64,000 bases of DNA from assembly GCF_025790165.1 (NCBI RefSeq), contig NZ_CP094970.1, positions 2,418,001-2,482,000 on the forward strand, in the 5' to 3' direction. This document shows, one piece after another, positions 54,042-62,671 of the stretch. How positions within the stretch are numbered: the stretch's first letter is position 1; each line of letters starts with the position of its first letter. A model generated the notes under the pieces. It did no database searches and was not told where the DNA came from. It saw only the letters and a list, made by a program, of their open reading frames with translations. Position numbers and translations under genes: made by a program. This stretch comes from Solicola gregarius. Lineage in GTDB: Bacteria > Actinomycetota > Actinomycetes > Propionibacteriales > Nocardioidaceae.

Positions 54042-55409
54042 GTGACGCGATCCGACCTTCGGGCCCGTGCGCAGCGACACCTGTTTCCGCATTTCACCAG
54101 AGGACAGGCCTGGCAGGCCGATGACATCTCGATGATCGTCCGCGGTGAGGGCAGCTACCTTTTCGATGATCGCGGAAATCGCTTCCTGGACGGGCTGTCC
54201 GGGCTCTTCTGCGTCAACCTCGGGCACGGGCGAACCGATATACCCGCCGCTGCCACCAAGCAGATGGAGCAACTGGCGTACTGGACGAACTGGGGCTCCG
54301 CGCACCCGGCCGCCGTGGACGCTGCGACGCTGATCGCCGAGCTCGCACCGGGCGACCTGGACGTGACGTTCTTCGTCAACTCGGGGTCGGAGGCCGTCGA
54401 GTCGGCGATCAAGTTCGTACGGCAGTTCCATCGCAGCCGAGGTGAGACGTCGCGCACGCAGATCGTCGCCCGAGACATGGCGTACCACGGCACGACGCTC
54501 GGTGCACTCGCCGTGACGGGCATCCCGTCGTACAAGGAGCCGTTCGGGCCGCTGATGCCGGGCGTCCTCCGGGTGCCGAACACACACGGAGAGCAGATCC
54601 CCGACGGCGGAACGGCGGCAGATCTGCCGAGCGTTCGTGCGATCCGCACCGCGATCGAGGAGGCGGGCCCGGAGACCGTCGCTGCACTGTTTGCCGAGCC
54701 GGTGCAGAACTCGCGGGGCGCTCTCGTGCCGCCGGAGGGGTATTGGCAGGCGCTGCGTGCTCTGTGCGACGAGTACGGCATCCTGCTCGTCGCCGACGAG
54801 GTGATCTGCGGCTTCGGTCGGCTGGGTGACTGGTTCGGTTCGACCAAGCTCGACGTGATCCCCGACCTGATCACGTTCGCGAAGGGCTCCACGTCCGGGT
54901 ACGCACCGCTCGGCGGCGTGCTCGTACGCAGGCCGCTCGTCGATCAACTGCTCGAGTCGCCGGAGGCCGGCATGTTCAGCCACGGTGCGACCTGGGGCGG
55001 TCACCCGGTGTCGACGGCGGTCTCGGTCGCGAACCTGACGGCGTTGCGGGACGAGGACGTGCCGGGGAAGGTGCGTGGGCTCGAGCCGCACTTCCAGCTC
55101 GGGCTCGACCGGCTTCGAGACGCGCATCCGAGCGTTCGGGAGTGGCGAGGCACCGGCTTCTTCTACGCGATCGAGCTGATGGGCAACCGGGACACCGGTC
55201 GCGAGCTCACGGCCGACCAGTCGGGCGAGCTCATTCGTGAGGTCATGCCGCGTGCGATGCGCGAGGTCGGGCTCATCACCCGTCCGGACGACCGCGGCGC
55301 GACGATGCTGATGCTGTCGCCGCCGCTCGTCTCCGACGCGACAGTGCTGGACGACCTTCTGGACAAGGTGGATGGCGTCCTTTCGGCGGTGGATGGGCAC
55401 GTCGCGTAG
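54042..55409 (+). CDS. tpa: Taurine:pyruvate aminotransferase
   Basis: A 455-residue class III PLP aminotransferase. FVNSGSEAVESAIKFVRQFH binds cofactor phosphate, MAYHGTTLGALAVTG is typical, LLVADEVICGFGRLG holds the Asp that contacts PLP, and the Schiff-base Lys is in TFAKGSTSGYAPLGG. GTG 54042 follows ATGGAGG and starts VTRSDLRARAQRHLFPHFT. It makes sulfoacetaldehyde and alanine from taurine and pyruvate. Beta-alanine/omega-amino acid transaminases are the alternative, but tauR, ald and xsc nearby favour Tpa. It ends 12 bp from the convergent cobT-like gene. Confidence 0.85.
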   Translation: MTRSDLRARAQRHLFPHFTRGQAWQADDISMIVRGEGSYLFDDRGNRFLDGLSGLFCVNLGHGRTDIPAAATKQMEQLAYWTNWGSAHPAAVDAATLIAELAPGDLDVTFFVNSGSEAVESAIKFVRQFHRSRGETSRTQIVARDMAYHGTTLGALAVTGIPSYKEPFGPLMPGVLRVPNTHGEQIPDGGTAADLPSVRAIRTAIEEAGPETVAALFAEPVQNSRGALVPPEGYWQALRALCDEYGILLVADEVICGFGRLGDWFGSTKLDVIPDLITFAKGSTSGYAPLGGVLVRRPLVDQLLESPEAGMFSHGATWGGHPVSTAVSVANLTALRDEDVPGKVRGLEPHFQLGLDRLRDAHPSVREWRGTGFFYAIELMGNRDTGRELTADQSGELIREVMPRAMREVGLITRPDDRGATMLMLSPPLVSDATVLDDLLDKVDGVLSAVDGHVA

Positions 55410-55421
55410 GCGGCGCTGCAC

Positions 55422-57089
55422 TCACCGAACCCGTCGCGTACCGATCAGCGCGAGGAGATCGCGGTACGAATGCATTCCGATACCGGTGTTCGTATCGAGC
55501 CGGATCGATCGGGAGTAGTAACGGCTCAGTAGACCGGTGCCGATTCCGACGCCGATGACCTCGACACCGCCCCGCTCCTGCTCGGCGATCGTCGCGCGCA
55601 GGTGGTCGTCGAGGTACTCCGGGCCGTTGGCGCGTGCCGTTGCGGTGTCCATCGGGCTGCCGTCGGAGACGACGATCAGAACCCGACGCCCGACGTCCGC
55701 GGGCATCCTCGCTGACGCCCAGTCGACGGCCTCGCCGTCGACACCTTCCCGGAACACGTCCGGCTTCAGCAGCGCGGCGAGTCCCCGCCGTCCCTTCCGC
55801 CACGGCACGTCGGCGGCCTTGAGCACGAGATGGCACCGCTCGTTCAGGCGACCCGGTGACGCCGGGCCGCCTGCGCGCTGCCAGTCCCGAAGTGCTCTGC
55901 CGCCGTTCCACGACGAGGTGGTGAAGCCGAGGATGTCGGTGCGTACGTCTGCGAGCTCGAGCGCATGCCCGAGGACGTCGACGAAGAGGCTGACCTGGTC
56001 GAGGTGCGACTTCATCGAGCCGGAGCAGTCGACGAGGACGCCGACCCGACATTGCGGCTCGGCATCGACCCCGGGGCGGACGAACAGATCGCGTCGGTCC
56101 TGCGAGGTGACGAGCCGGCTCAGGCGCCGGCCGTCGACGTAGCCCTCCTCGTGGCCGCCTGACCATCCGTGCTCGCGGGGTTCGCGGAACAGCCGATGCA
56201 GATCGCGCGCGAGCCGGCGTACGTTCAACCCTGACTCCACGACCTGCACGTCGAGTCGCCGCCGGTATCGGTCGAGCTGCGCCGGCCGGACGAGGTCGAC
56301 GACGTCGTGCGTCCGGTCGTATGCGGTGGTGAAGACGCCGTACGGTGCGGGCGTCGGACCATCGACCGACGCGCGGGGATGTACCGAGACCCGCTGTGAG
56401 GCGGACCCGTCGTCGCCGTCGAGATAGAGCGTGAGCGCGGTCGGTTCGCCATCGTCCGGTGTGCCGACGATGTCCTCGTCGAGCATTGCTGACACGCGTT
56501 CGCCGATGGTGGCCGCGATTCCGGCGTACTCTTCCTGGTCCGTACGTGCGCCGCGGAGGCCGGCAACGGCGGTTCCGATGTGCGGGGAGAGCGCGGCGCG
56601 GGGCGCCTCGAGTAGGTCTTCGGTCTGTTCGACCACGCGATCACCGGTGAGGCGAGCGCGACAGACCTGGACGGTCGCGTACAGGAGCAGCCCCGACGAC
56701 GACGCGGTGACGCCGGCATCGTGGACCGCGAGCGACCAACGTACGTGGCGATCTCGCAGATTGGACGCGATGCCCGGCATGGATCGGTCGGCGAGCGACT
56801 CGACTCGCAGCTGCTCGAGAATCTCGAACAGCCAGGCCGCGACCGGGTCTGACGGTCGCAGACGCCGATGCAGGTCCGCATCGGAATGCTGCAGATGTAA
56901 GGCGATCCCATCTATCGCGCCGCGCGGGGAGATCGGATCGGCATCGTCGGACAGTCGCACGTGCGGTGCCGCGATCGAGACGCGTACGCCACCGCACCGG
57001 ACGCTGTCGCCGACCAGCTCGGCCGACGGCAAGCCGCTGACGGCGCGGACCGTCGCGCCTCGCATGCCCTCTCGGTCGACGGCGGCCAT
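55422..57089 (-). CDS. cobT: CobT-like VWA-domain protein
   Basis: A 555-residue protein of the cobaltochelatase CobT family. The N-terminal CobT domain is degenerate; the C-terminal VWA domain (about 340-550) has the MIDAS DCSGSM and a later SDGSPMD. Classical CobT is about 630 residues with an acidic middle, which is short here. It starts 2 bp after the CobS-like stop. CobN and other cobalamin genes are absent from the window. As a MoxR-VWA pair it may act as a chaperone/metal-insertion machine for a neighbouring enzyme. Confidence 0.72.
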   Translation of the reverse strand: MAAVDREGMRGATVRAVSGLPSAELVGDSVRCGGVRVSIAAPHVRLSDDADPISPRGAIDGIALHLQHSDADLHRRLRPSDPVAAWLFEILEQLRVESLADRSMPGIASNLRDRHVRWSLAVHDAGVTASSSGLLLYATVQVCRARLTGDRVVEQTEDLLEAPRAALSPHIGTAVAGLRGARTDQEEYAGIAATIGERVSAMLDEDIVGTPDDGEPTALTLYLDGDDGSASQRVSVHPRASVDGPTPAPYGVFTTAYDRTHDVVDLVRPAQLDRYRRRLDVQVVESGLNVRRLARDLHRLFREPREHGWSGGHEEGYVDGRRLSRLVTSQDRRDLFVRPGVDAEPQCRVGVLVDCSGSMKSHLDQVSLFVDVLGHALELADVRTDILGFTTSSWNGGRALRDWQRAGGPASPGRLNERCHLVLKAADVPWRKGRRGLAALLKPDVFREGVDGEAVDWASARMPADVGRRVLIVVSDGSPMDTATARANGPEYLDDHLRATIAEQERGGVEVIGVGIGTGLLSRYYSRSIRLDTNTGIGMHSYRDLLALIGTRRVR

Positions 57090-57091
57090 GC

Positions 57092-58066
57092 CTACGCGAC
57101 CGATGTCTTGTCAGCTCCGTTGAGCTCGAGGTCGAAGCAGCGTTGGAAGAGCTCTGCAACGAGCGGTCGCTCCGACTCGTCGCAGCGGTTCACGAACGAC
57201 AATCGGAACGCGGTCGCGACGTCGCCGAAGACCTCGACGTTCTCGGCCCAGGAGATGACGGTGCGCGGCGACATCAGCGTGGACAGGTCGCCGGCGCGGA
57301 AGCTGTCGCGAGTCAGGCCCGCGACGGCCACCATCGCGTCGATGAGCTCGGGGCCACGCCGGTCTGCGACCTCGGGTACACGCGCCGCGACGATGGCGGC
57401 CTCCTCACGGCGAGGTAGATATCCCAATGACGCAACGATGTCCCAGCGGTCCAGCTGCGCGTGGTTGAGCCGCTGCACGCCGTAGTACATGCCGTTCAGG
57501 TCACCGAGGCCGACCGTATTGGCCGTCGCGAACATCCGGAAGTACGGATGTGGCGTGAGCACGGCGCTCTGGTCGCTCAGCGTCAGCTTTCCCGCGCGCT
57601 CCAGCAGTCGCTGGATCACGAACATGACATCCGGGCGACCGGCGTCGTACTCGTCGAGCACGAGCGCGACGGGCCGCCGTACCGCCCACGGCAGAATGCC
57701 GTCCTGGAAGCGCGTCACCTGCATGCCGTCCTCGACGGTAATGGTGTCTCTGCCCAGCAGTTCCAGGCGGCTGATGTGGCCGTCGAGGTTCAGGCGTACG
57801 CACGGCCAGTTCAGCCGGGCGGCGACCTGCTCGACGTGCGTCGACTTCCCCGTACCGTGCATGCCTTGGGTCAGGACCCTGCGGTTGCGGCTGAAACCGG
57901 CGAGCAGGGCCAACGTCACATCACGGTTGAACCGGTACGCGGGGTCGATCTCCGGCACGTGCGCGTCGCGGTCGCGAAACGCTGGGACGATCATGTCGAC
58001 GTCGATTCCGAACGCGTCGCGCACGTCGACCGTCGTGGTGGGCTCGGACTCGGTCAGGTCGTCCAT
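57092..58066 (-). CDS. cobS: CobS-like AAA+ (MoxR-type) ATPase
   Basis: A 324-residue AAA+ ATPase matching CobS in length and sequence. Walker A GMHGTGKST (68-76), NWPCVRLNLDGHISRLELLG, Walker B ALVLDEYDAGRPDVMFVIQR and sensor region PYFRMFATANTVGLGDLNG. ATG 58066 follows GAAAGG. The partner VWA gene follows and an IclR gene precedes on the same strand (22-bp gap). In cobalamin synthesis CobS-CobT drive CobN; here no CobN is present. Confidence 0.85.
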   Translation of the reverse strand: MDDLTESEPTTTVDVRDAFGIDVDMIVPAFRDRDAHVPEIDPAYRFNRDVTLALLAGFSRNRRVLTQGMHGTGKSTHVEQVAARLNWPCVRLNLDGHISRLELLGRDTITVEDGMQVTRFQDGILPWAVRRPVALVLDEYDAGRPDVMFVIQRLLERAGKLTLSDQSAVLTPHPYFRMFATANTVGLGDLNGMYYGVQRLNHAQLDRWDIVASLGYLPRREEAAIVAARVPEVADRRGPELIDAMVAVAGLTRDSFRAGDLSTLMSPRTVISWAENVEVFGDVATAFRLSFVNRCDESERPLVAELFQRCFDLELNGADKTSVA

Positions 58067-58088
58067 CTCGGCCTTTCTCGGGTCGTGG

Positions 58089-58904
58089 TCATTGCGAAGT
58101 GCTGCCCTCGGTCTCGATCGTGCTGAGCGTCTCGGCCGCGCGCCGAAGGGCGGGGAGTACGCGCGGTGCGTCGTCCGCGCGGAACCGCATGACCGGTGCC
58201 TGCGTGGCCAGACAGAGGTTCGTCCGACCGGACTCATGCGGCACGAGTACCGCGACGCACACCAGGCCGGAGAGGAACTCCTCGTCGTCGATCGCGTAGC
58301 CGTTTCGTCGCGCGTCCAAGAGACCGCGCTCGAGCTCGTCGAGGTCGACGATCGTCTTCGGCGTGTGCTGCTTCAGCGGTGCGTGCCCGAGAAGCTTGCG
58401 CTGTTGCTGCGGGCCGAGCTGCGAGAGCAGCATCTTTCCGCTGGCGGAGCAGTGGGCCGGCACCCGCGAGCCCGGGTGCAGGTAGAACCGCAACGGCTCG
58501 GGTGTCTCGGCGCGGTCGAGGTAGACGACCTCGTTGCCGGAGAGCGTCGTGAGGTTGCACGCTTCGCCGATCTCGTCGACGAGCGCGGTCAGGACGGCGT
58601 GCCGCGCCCCGTACTGCGTCGCGTTGAGCAGCAGGTCCTCTGCCAATCGGCGCAATCGGGCGCCGGTGCCGTAATGGCGGCCGTCGCTCTGGCGTACCAG
58701 CAGGTCGGCGCTCTCGAGCTGTTGCAACATGCGGTGCAGGGTCGGCTTCGGCGTTCCGGTCTCCTCGGCGAGGCCCTGCAGGGACACGAACTCGTCCTTC
58801 GCCGCGATCAGCTCCAGCAGCGCGAACAGCCGCATCGTCGGGGTATCGCCGGCGAGCTCGACCGGTGTCGACTCGTGCGTACGTCCCTGTGTGCGTTGTT
58901 GCAT
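58089..58904 (-). CDS. IclR-family regulator divergent from xsc
   Basis: A 271-residue IclR protein. Winged helix (RLFALLELIAAKDEFVSLQG, TPKPTLHRMLQQLESADLLV) and effector domain (EIGEACNLTTLSGNEVVYLD, HCSASGKMLLSQ, GLVCVAVLVP). It is transcribed away from xsc, with 153 bp between the starts, and shares an operon with the CobS/CobT-like genes. A palindromic site next to the xsc promoter makes it the likely xsc regulator. Confidence 0.88.
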   Translation of the reverse strand: MQQRTQGRTHESTPVELAGDTPTMRLFALLELIAAKDEFVSLQGLAEETGTPKPTLHRMLQQLESADLLVRQSDGRHYGTGARLRRLAEDLLLNATQYGARHAVLTALVDEIGEACNLTTLSGNEVVYLDRAETPEPLRFYLHPGSRVPAHCSASGKMLLSQLGPQQQRKLLGHAPLKQHTPKTIVDLDELERGLLDARRNGYAIDDEEFLSGLVCVAVLVPHESGRTNLCLATQAPVMRFRADDAPRVLPALRRAAETLSTIETEGSTSQ

Positions 58905-58959
58905 GGCGCTCCCGATCTAGTCGAATGGGGGTCGTACCTCATCGTGCCGGACTCGCGCG

Positions 58960-58989
58960 TTGACGGGATCCGCGCCTCGTCCGTATAGT
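58960..58989 (+). promoter_or_regulatory. xsc promoter
   Basis: TTGACG (58960-58965), 18 bp, TATAGT (58984-58989), a strong sigma70-type match in the iclR/xsc gap, 68 bp upstream of the xsc ATG. Confidence 0.6.
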
Positions 58990-58997
58990 CGGATCAA

Positions 58998-59014
58998 ATC
59001 TCATTTTCAGAGAT
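58998..59014. promoter_or_regulatory. Candidate IclR operator at xsc
   Basis: ATCTC-ATTTTCA-GAGAT, a dyad starting 8 bp after the -10 and so covering the transcription start. Its place fits repression of xsc by the divergently encoded IclR protein. Confidence 0.45.
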
Positions 59015-59057
59015 GAAGCATACAGCTTTTCGAGATATGGCGCGGAGAGGACTCGAT

Positions 59058-60848
59058 ATGACGGATAACGGCGGCACGGGTGGTCCGCAGCGGATGACAC
59101 CGTCGGAGGCCTTCGTCGAGACGATGGCCGCGAACGGCGTCACGGACATCTTCGGGATCATGGGTTCGGCGTTCATGGACGCGATGGACATCTTCGCTCC
59201 GGCGGGAATGCGGCTGATTCCAGTCGTGCACGAGCAGGGTGCGGCGCACATGGCCGACGGGTACGCGCGGGCCAGTGGGCGACACGGGGTCGTGATCGGC
59301 CAGAACGGTCCCGGAATCAGCAACTGTGTAACGGCGATCGCCGCGGCGTACTGGGCGCACAGTCCGGTCGTGATCGTCACCCCGGAGGCGGGGACGATGG
59401 GCATGGGGTTGGGCGGCTTCCAGGAGGCGAACCAGCTGCCGATGTTCCAGGAGTTCACCAAGTTCCAGGGCCACGTGAACAATCCGGCGAGGATGGCCGA
59501 GCTCACGGGGCGTTGCTTCGACCGGGCGATGTCGGAGATCGGGCCGGCGCAGCTGAACATCCCGCGCGACTACTTCTACGGCGACATCACCGCCGAGATC
59601 CCGCAGCCGCGACGCCTCGACCGCGGTGCCGGCGGCGAGCAGAGCCTGAACGATGCGGCCGATCTGCTCGCCGAGGCCAAGTTCCCCGTGATCATCTCGG
59701 GCGGCGGCGTCGTCATGGCCGACGGTGTCGACGAGTGCCGGGTCCTGGCAGAGCGGCTCGGTGCCCCGGTCGTGAACAGCTACCTGCACAACGACTCGTT
59801 CCCGGCGAGCCACCCGCAATGGTGCGGGCCGCTCGGCTACCAGGGTTCCAAGGCGGCGATGAAGCTGATTTCGCAGGCCGACGTGGTGATCGCGCTCGGC
59901 TCGCGGCTCGGCCCCTTCGGCACCCTGCCGCAGCACGGGCTCGACTACTGGCCGACGGGCGCGAAGATCATCCAGATCGACGCCGACCACACCATGCTCG
60001 GTCTGGTCAAGAAGATCACGGTCGGGATCTGCGGCGACGCGAAGGCGTCGGCGGTCGCGTTGAGCGAGCGCCTTCGCGACCGCACGCTCGCGTGTGACGC
60101 CACCCGCGACGAGCGCGCGGCCACCATGCGAGCAGAGAAGGACACCTGGGAGCAGGAGCTCGACGACTGGACGCACGAGCGCGACGACTACAGTCTCGAC
60201 GTCATCGCCGAAGCGGAGCAGGAGGAAGGCAACTGGCTGCATCCACGCCAGGTCCTTCGAGAGCTCGAAAAGGCCATGCCGGAGGACGTTATGGTCTCGA
60301 CCGACATCGGCAACATCAACTCGGTCGCGAACAGCTATCTGCGGTTCGAGAAGCCGCGCAGCTTCCTTGCTCCGATGAGCTTCGGCAACTGTGGGTACGC
60401 GCTGCCGACGATCATCGGCGCGAAGGTCGCCGCCCCGGAACGGCCCGCCATCGCGTACTCCGGCGATGGGGCCTGGGGTATGAGCATGGGCGAGATCATG
60501 ACCGCCGTACGCCACGACATTCCGGTCACGGCGGTCGTCTTCCACAACCGGCAGTGGGGCGCGGAGAAGAAGAACCAGGTCGACTTCTACGACCGTCGGT
60601 TCGTGGCCGGCGAGCTCGACAACGAGAGCTTCGCCGGTATCGCGCAGGCAATGGGTGCCGAAGGGACCGTCGTGGAGAAGCTCGACGATGTCGGTGCGGC
60701 GCTCGAGCGGGCGGTCGATGCGCAGCTGAACGAGCGAAAGACCACCGTCATCGAGGTGATGTGCACGCGCGAACTCGGTGACCCGTTCCGCCGGGACGCA
60801 TTGTCGAAGCCGGTTCGGTTGCTGGAGAAGTACCAGGACTACCAGTAG
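59058..60848 (+). CDS. xsc: Sulfoacetaldehyde acetyltransferase
   Basis: A 596-residue thiamine-diphosphate enzyme that cleaves sulfoacetaldehyde with phosphate to sulfite and acetyl phosphate. The catalytic Glu59 lies in VVHEQGAAHMADGYARA. The central domain and the C-terminal ThDP motif (YSGDGAWGMSMGEIM ... FHNRQWGAEKKNQ) are complete. Features typical of Xsc rather than acetolactate synthase include GSAFMDAMDIFAPAGMRLIP, LNIPRDYFYGD and the C-terminal LGDPFRRDAL. ATG 59058 follows GGAGAGG with good spacing. It is the shared end point of the proposed taurine, isethionate and sulfoacetate routes. Confidence 0.94.
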   Translation: MTDNGGTGGPQRMTPSEAFVETMAANGVTDIFGIMGSAFMDAMDIFAPAGMRLIPVVHEQGAAHMADGYARASGRHGVVIGQNGPGISNCVTAIAAAYWAHSPVVIVTPEAGTMGMGLGGFQEANQLPMFQEFTKFQGHVNNPARMAELTGRCFDRAMSEIGPAQLNIPRDYFYGDITAEIPQPRRLDRGAGGEQSLNDAADLLAEAKFPVIISGGGVVMADGVDECRVLAERLGAPVVNSYLHNDSFPASHPQWCGPLGYQGSKAAMKLISQADVVIALGSRLGPFGTLPQHGLDYWPTGAKIIQIDADHTMLGLVKKITVGICGDAKASAVALSERLRDRTLACDATRDERAATMRAEKDTWEQELDDWTHERDDYSLDVIAEAEQEEGNWLHPRQVLRELEKAMPEDVMVSTDIGNINSVANSYLRFEKPRSFLAPMSFGNCGYALPTIIGAKVAAPERPAIAYSGDGAWGMSMGEIMTAVRHDIPVTAVVFHNRQWGAEKKNQVDFYDRRFVAGELDNESFAGIAQAMGAEGTVVEKLDDVGAALERAVDAQLNERKTTVIEVMCTRELGDPFRRDALSKPVRLLEKYQDYQ

Positions 60849-60866
60849 AGCCCCGTACGTAAGGCC

Positions 60867-60908
60867 ACGAGGCGGCCCGCACCCGATCTCAGGGGCGGGC
60901 CGCCTCGT
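60867..60908 (+). terminator. xsc terminator hairpin
   Basis: ACGAGGCGGCCCGC (60867-60880) pairs perfectly with GCGGGCCGCCTCGT (60895-60908) across a 14-nt loop, 18 bp beyond the xsc stop. GC-rich stem without a clear U tract, as usual in actinomycetes. Confidence 0.75.
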
Positions 60909-61068
60909 CGTCTGCGGTGCGCGGACCGTCGGCGCGCCGGGACCGCTCAGTGGTCCGACGGTGACGTAGGATCCGGACACATGGTGCGTGCGCCATGCTC
61001 TCGGGATCGCCGGAGGGGGCCTCGAGAGGTGCTCTCCTGTCTAGTACAGCTGGTCACTACTGGGGAGC

Positions 61069-62469
61069 ATGATGAGCCGCGCGTACCGGAGGCTCCTGGT
61101 GCGCCGCGGCATTGTCGCGCTCTCGGCCGGGGTGACACTGTTCGCCGCGGTATCGCTGATCACGAGTGCCGCGATCGACGCTCCGGTCGCCGAAGACCTC
61201 TCCTTCGCCGATGGCATTCATCGCAGTACGCCGTACCGCGGAGGTAGCGCCGCCATCGAGCTGTCCGCCGACGGTGGCGATGGTGAGCTGACGTACGAGA
61301 TCGTCGACGCGCCGAACGCGGACGGCGAGCCGATCGGGGATGCGAGCGTCGACGGTGACCACGTGCAGCTTTCGATCGACCGTGACGCACCGAGCGGCCC
61401 GGCCCGCTTCACGTACGCGGTCGTCGACCAGGACGGTACGCGCAGCGACGACGCAACGGTGTCGTTCGATGTCGCGAACCGGACGCCCCTGACGCGAGAC
61501 CTGACCCTCACCACGACCCGCGACGCTCCGCTCGACATCTGGCCGTACGCTCGCGACGCCGAGGACGGCGGGCCGTTCGCATGGCGCAGCCCCGGCAACC
61601 GGATCACGTACTCCGATCCGGTCCACGGCACCATCGAGCCGTTCTTCGGTGCGGGGGGCAGTGATCCCGAGTTCGCCGAGATCGACCACAAGGTCGTGTA
61701 CGTGCCCGACCCCGGCTATATCGGTGCGGATCGGTTCACGTACACCTTCACCGATGCGGACGGTGGCGCCTCGTCGAGCACGGTGTCGGTCGACGTCGTC
61801 GACGCCGGGGAGCCGAAGCGGGGTTCGGTTGCCGGCGTTCGGTATCGGTGTGCGCTCCACGTCAAGACCGACGAGCGCGGGCGTACAGACCCCGACGGCA
61901 AGTACGACGCCCGCGAGACGAGTCGGGTGTCGAGGTACCTCGGTGGCGATCTCGTTCTCGAGGTCGCCGCCCGAGTCGACGTGCCCGCACGGCTCGAACC
62001 CGGTGAGACCTACACACCCGCGGACCCGCGGGTCCGACTGAGGCCGCAGCCCGGTCTTGCGGAGCTGCTCGCAGGCGCTCCGGCCGGCGATGCCGACCGG
62101 GATCTCGAGGACGTCGGCTTCGGCCAGTCATCGGTCGGAGCCGAACTTTCGATGTCTGCGGGAGTCGCGCGTACTGCATCCGGGCGGTCCCGCGAGATTC
62201 CGGTGGACGGACTCACGGCGAAGCCGGTTTCGGCGAGGAGCGACGGCATCGAGCTGGGCTTCGCGGGATCCATGCCCCGGCTGACGGCGCCGCCCTCGGG
62301 CGCGGTCGTGGTCTCGCTTCCGCAGGTGTTCCTGGTCGATCTCGCGCTGCATCCGGGGCTGCTCGGCCGCGACGGCTCCATCGGGCTGCGCTGCTACGCC
62401 GCGCAGGGTGCGGACCTCCAGGTCGCGCGTATCCCCGTATCGGGCGGCGCGGGCTTTCTGGCCGACTGA
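61069..62469 (+). CDS. Secreted protein with cadherin/Ig-like repeat, paralogue 1
   Basis: A 466-residue exported protein. Signal region RRGIVALSAGVTLFAAVSLI and cleavage near SAAIDAPVAED. Two bacterial Ig/cadherin-like repeats follow (about 40-250; ELTYEIVDAP, TYTFTDADGGASSSTVSVD), then a C-terminal domain starting at VRYRCALHVKT. The last part resembles the DUF6801-type C-terminal domain of actinobacterial surface proteins (by eye). Start ATG 61069; ATG 61072 is equivalent. It has a paralogue immediately downstream. Probably a cell-surface or extracellular structural protein. Confidence 0.65.
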   Translation: MMSRAYRRLLVRRGIVALSAGVTLFAAVSLITSAAIDAPVAEDLSFADGIHRSTPYRGGSAAIELSADGGDGELTYEIVDAPNADGEPIGDASVDGDHVQLSIDRDAPSGPARFTYAVVDQDGTRSDDATVSFDVANRTPLTRDLTLTTTRDAPLDIWPYARDAEDGGPFAWRSPGNRITYSDPVHGTIEPFFGAGGSDPEFAEIDHKVVYVPDPGYIGADRFTYTFTDADGGASSSTVSVDVVDAGEPKRGSVAGVRYRCALHVKTDERGRTDPDGKYDARETSRVSRYLGGDLVLEVAARVDVPARLEPGETYTPADPRVRLRPQPGLAELLAGAPAGDADRDLEDVGFGQSSVGAELSMSAGVARTASGRSREIPVDGLTAKPVSARSDGIELGFAGSMPRLTAPPSGAVVVSLPQVFLVDLALHPGLLGRDGSIGLRCYAAQGADLQVARIPVSGGAGFLAD

Positions 62470-62671
62470 GCCTGTACCGCGTAGAGCGGATTCCTAAACT
62501 TCGTCGTGGGTTACGAATTGATAACGAATGCCAACTGAAGAGTAACTAGTTGTTACGCGAACGTAGGCGAAGTCGTAGTGTCACCCGAAGTGATGGCCGT
62601 CACGCATCTCGGGCTACAAGGGTTGGACTATCGGAGTCCTCCCTGCGCACAGAGGGAGCATCGACGTAGCC

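Noticed and set aside
55422-58066. CobS/CobT as part of cobalamin biosynthesis
   Set aside because: No CobN or other corrin genes in the window, and the operon includes the regulator facing xsc. Not fully excluded without the rest of the genome.
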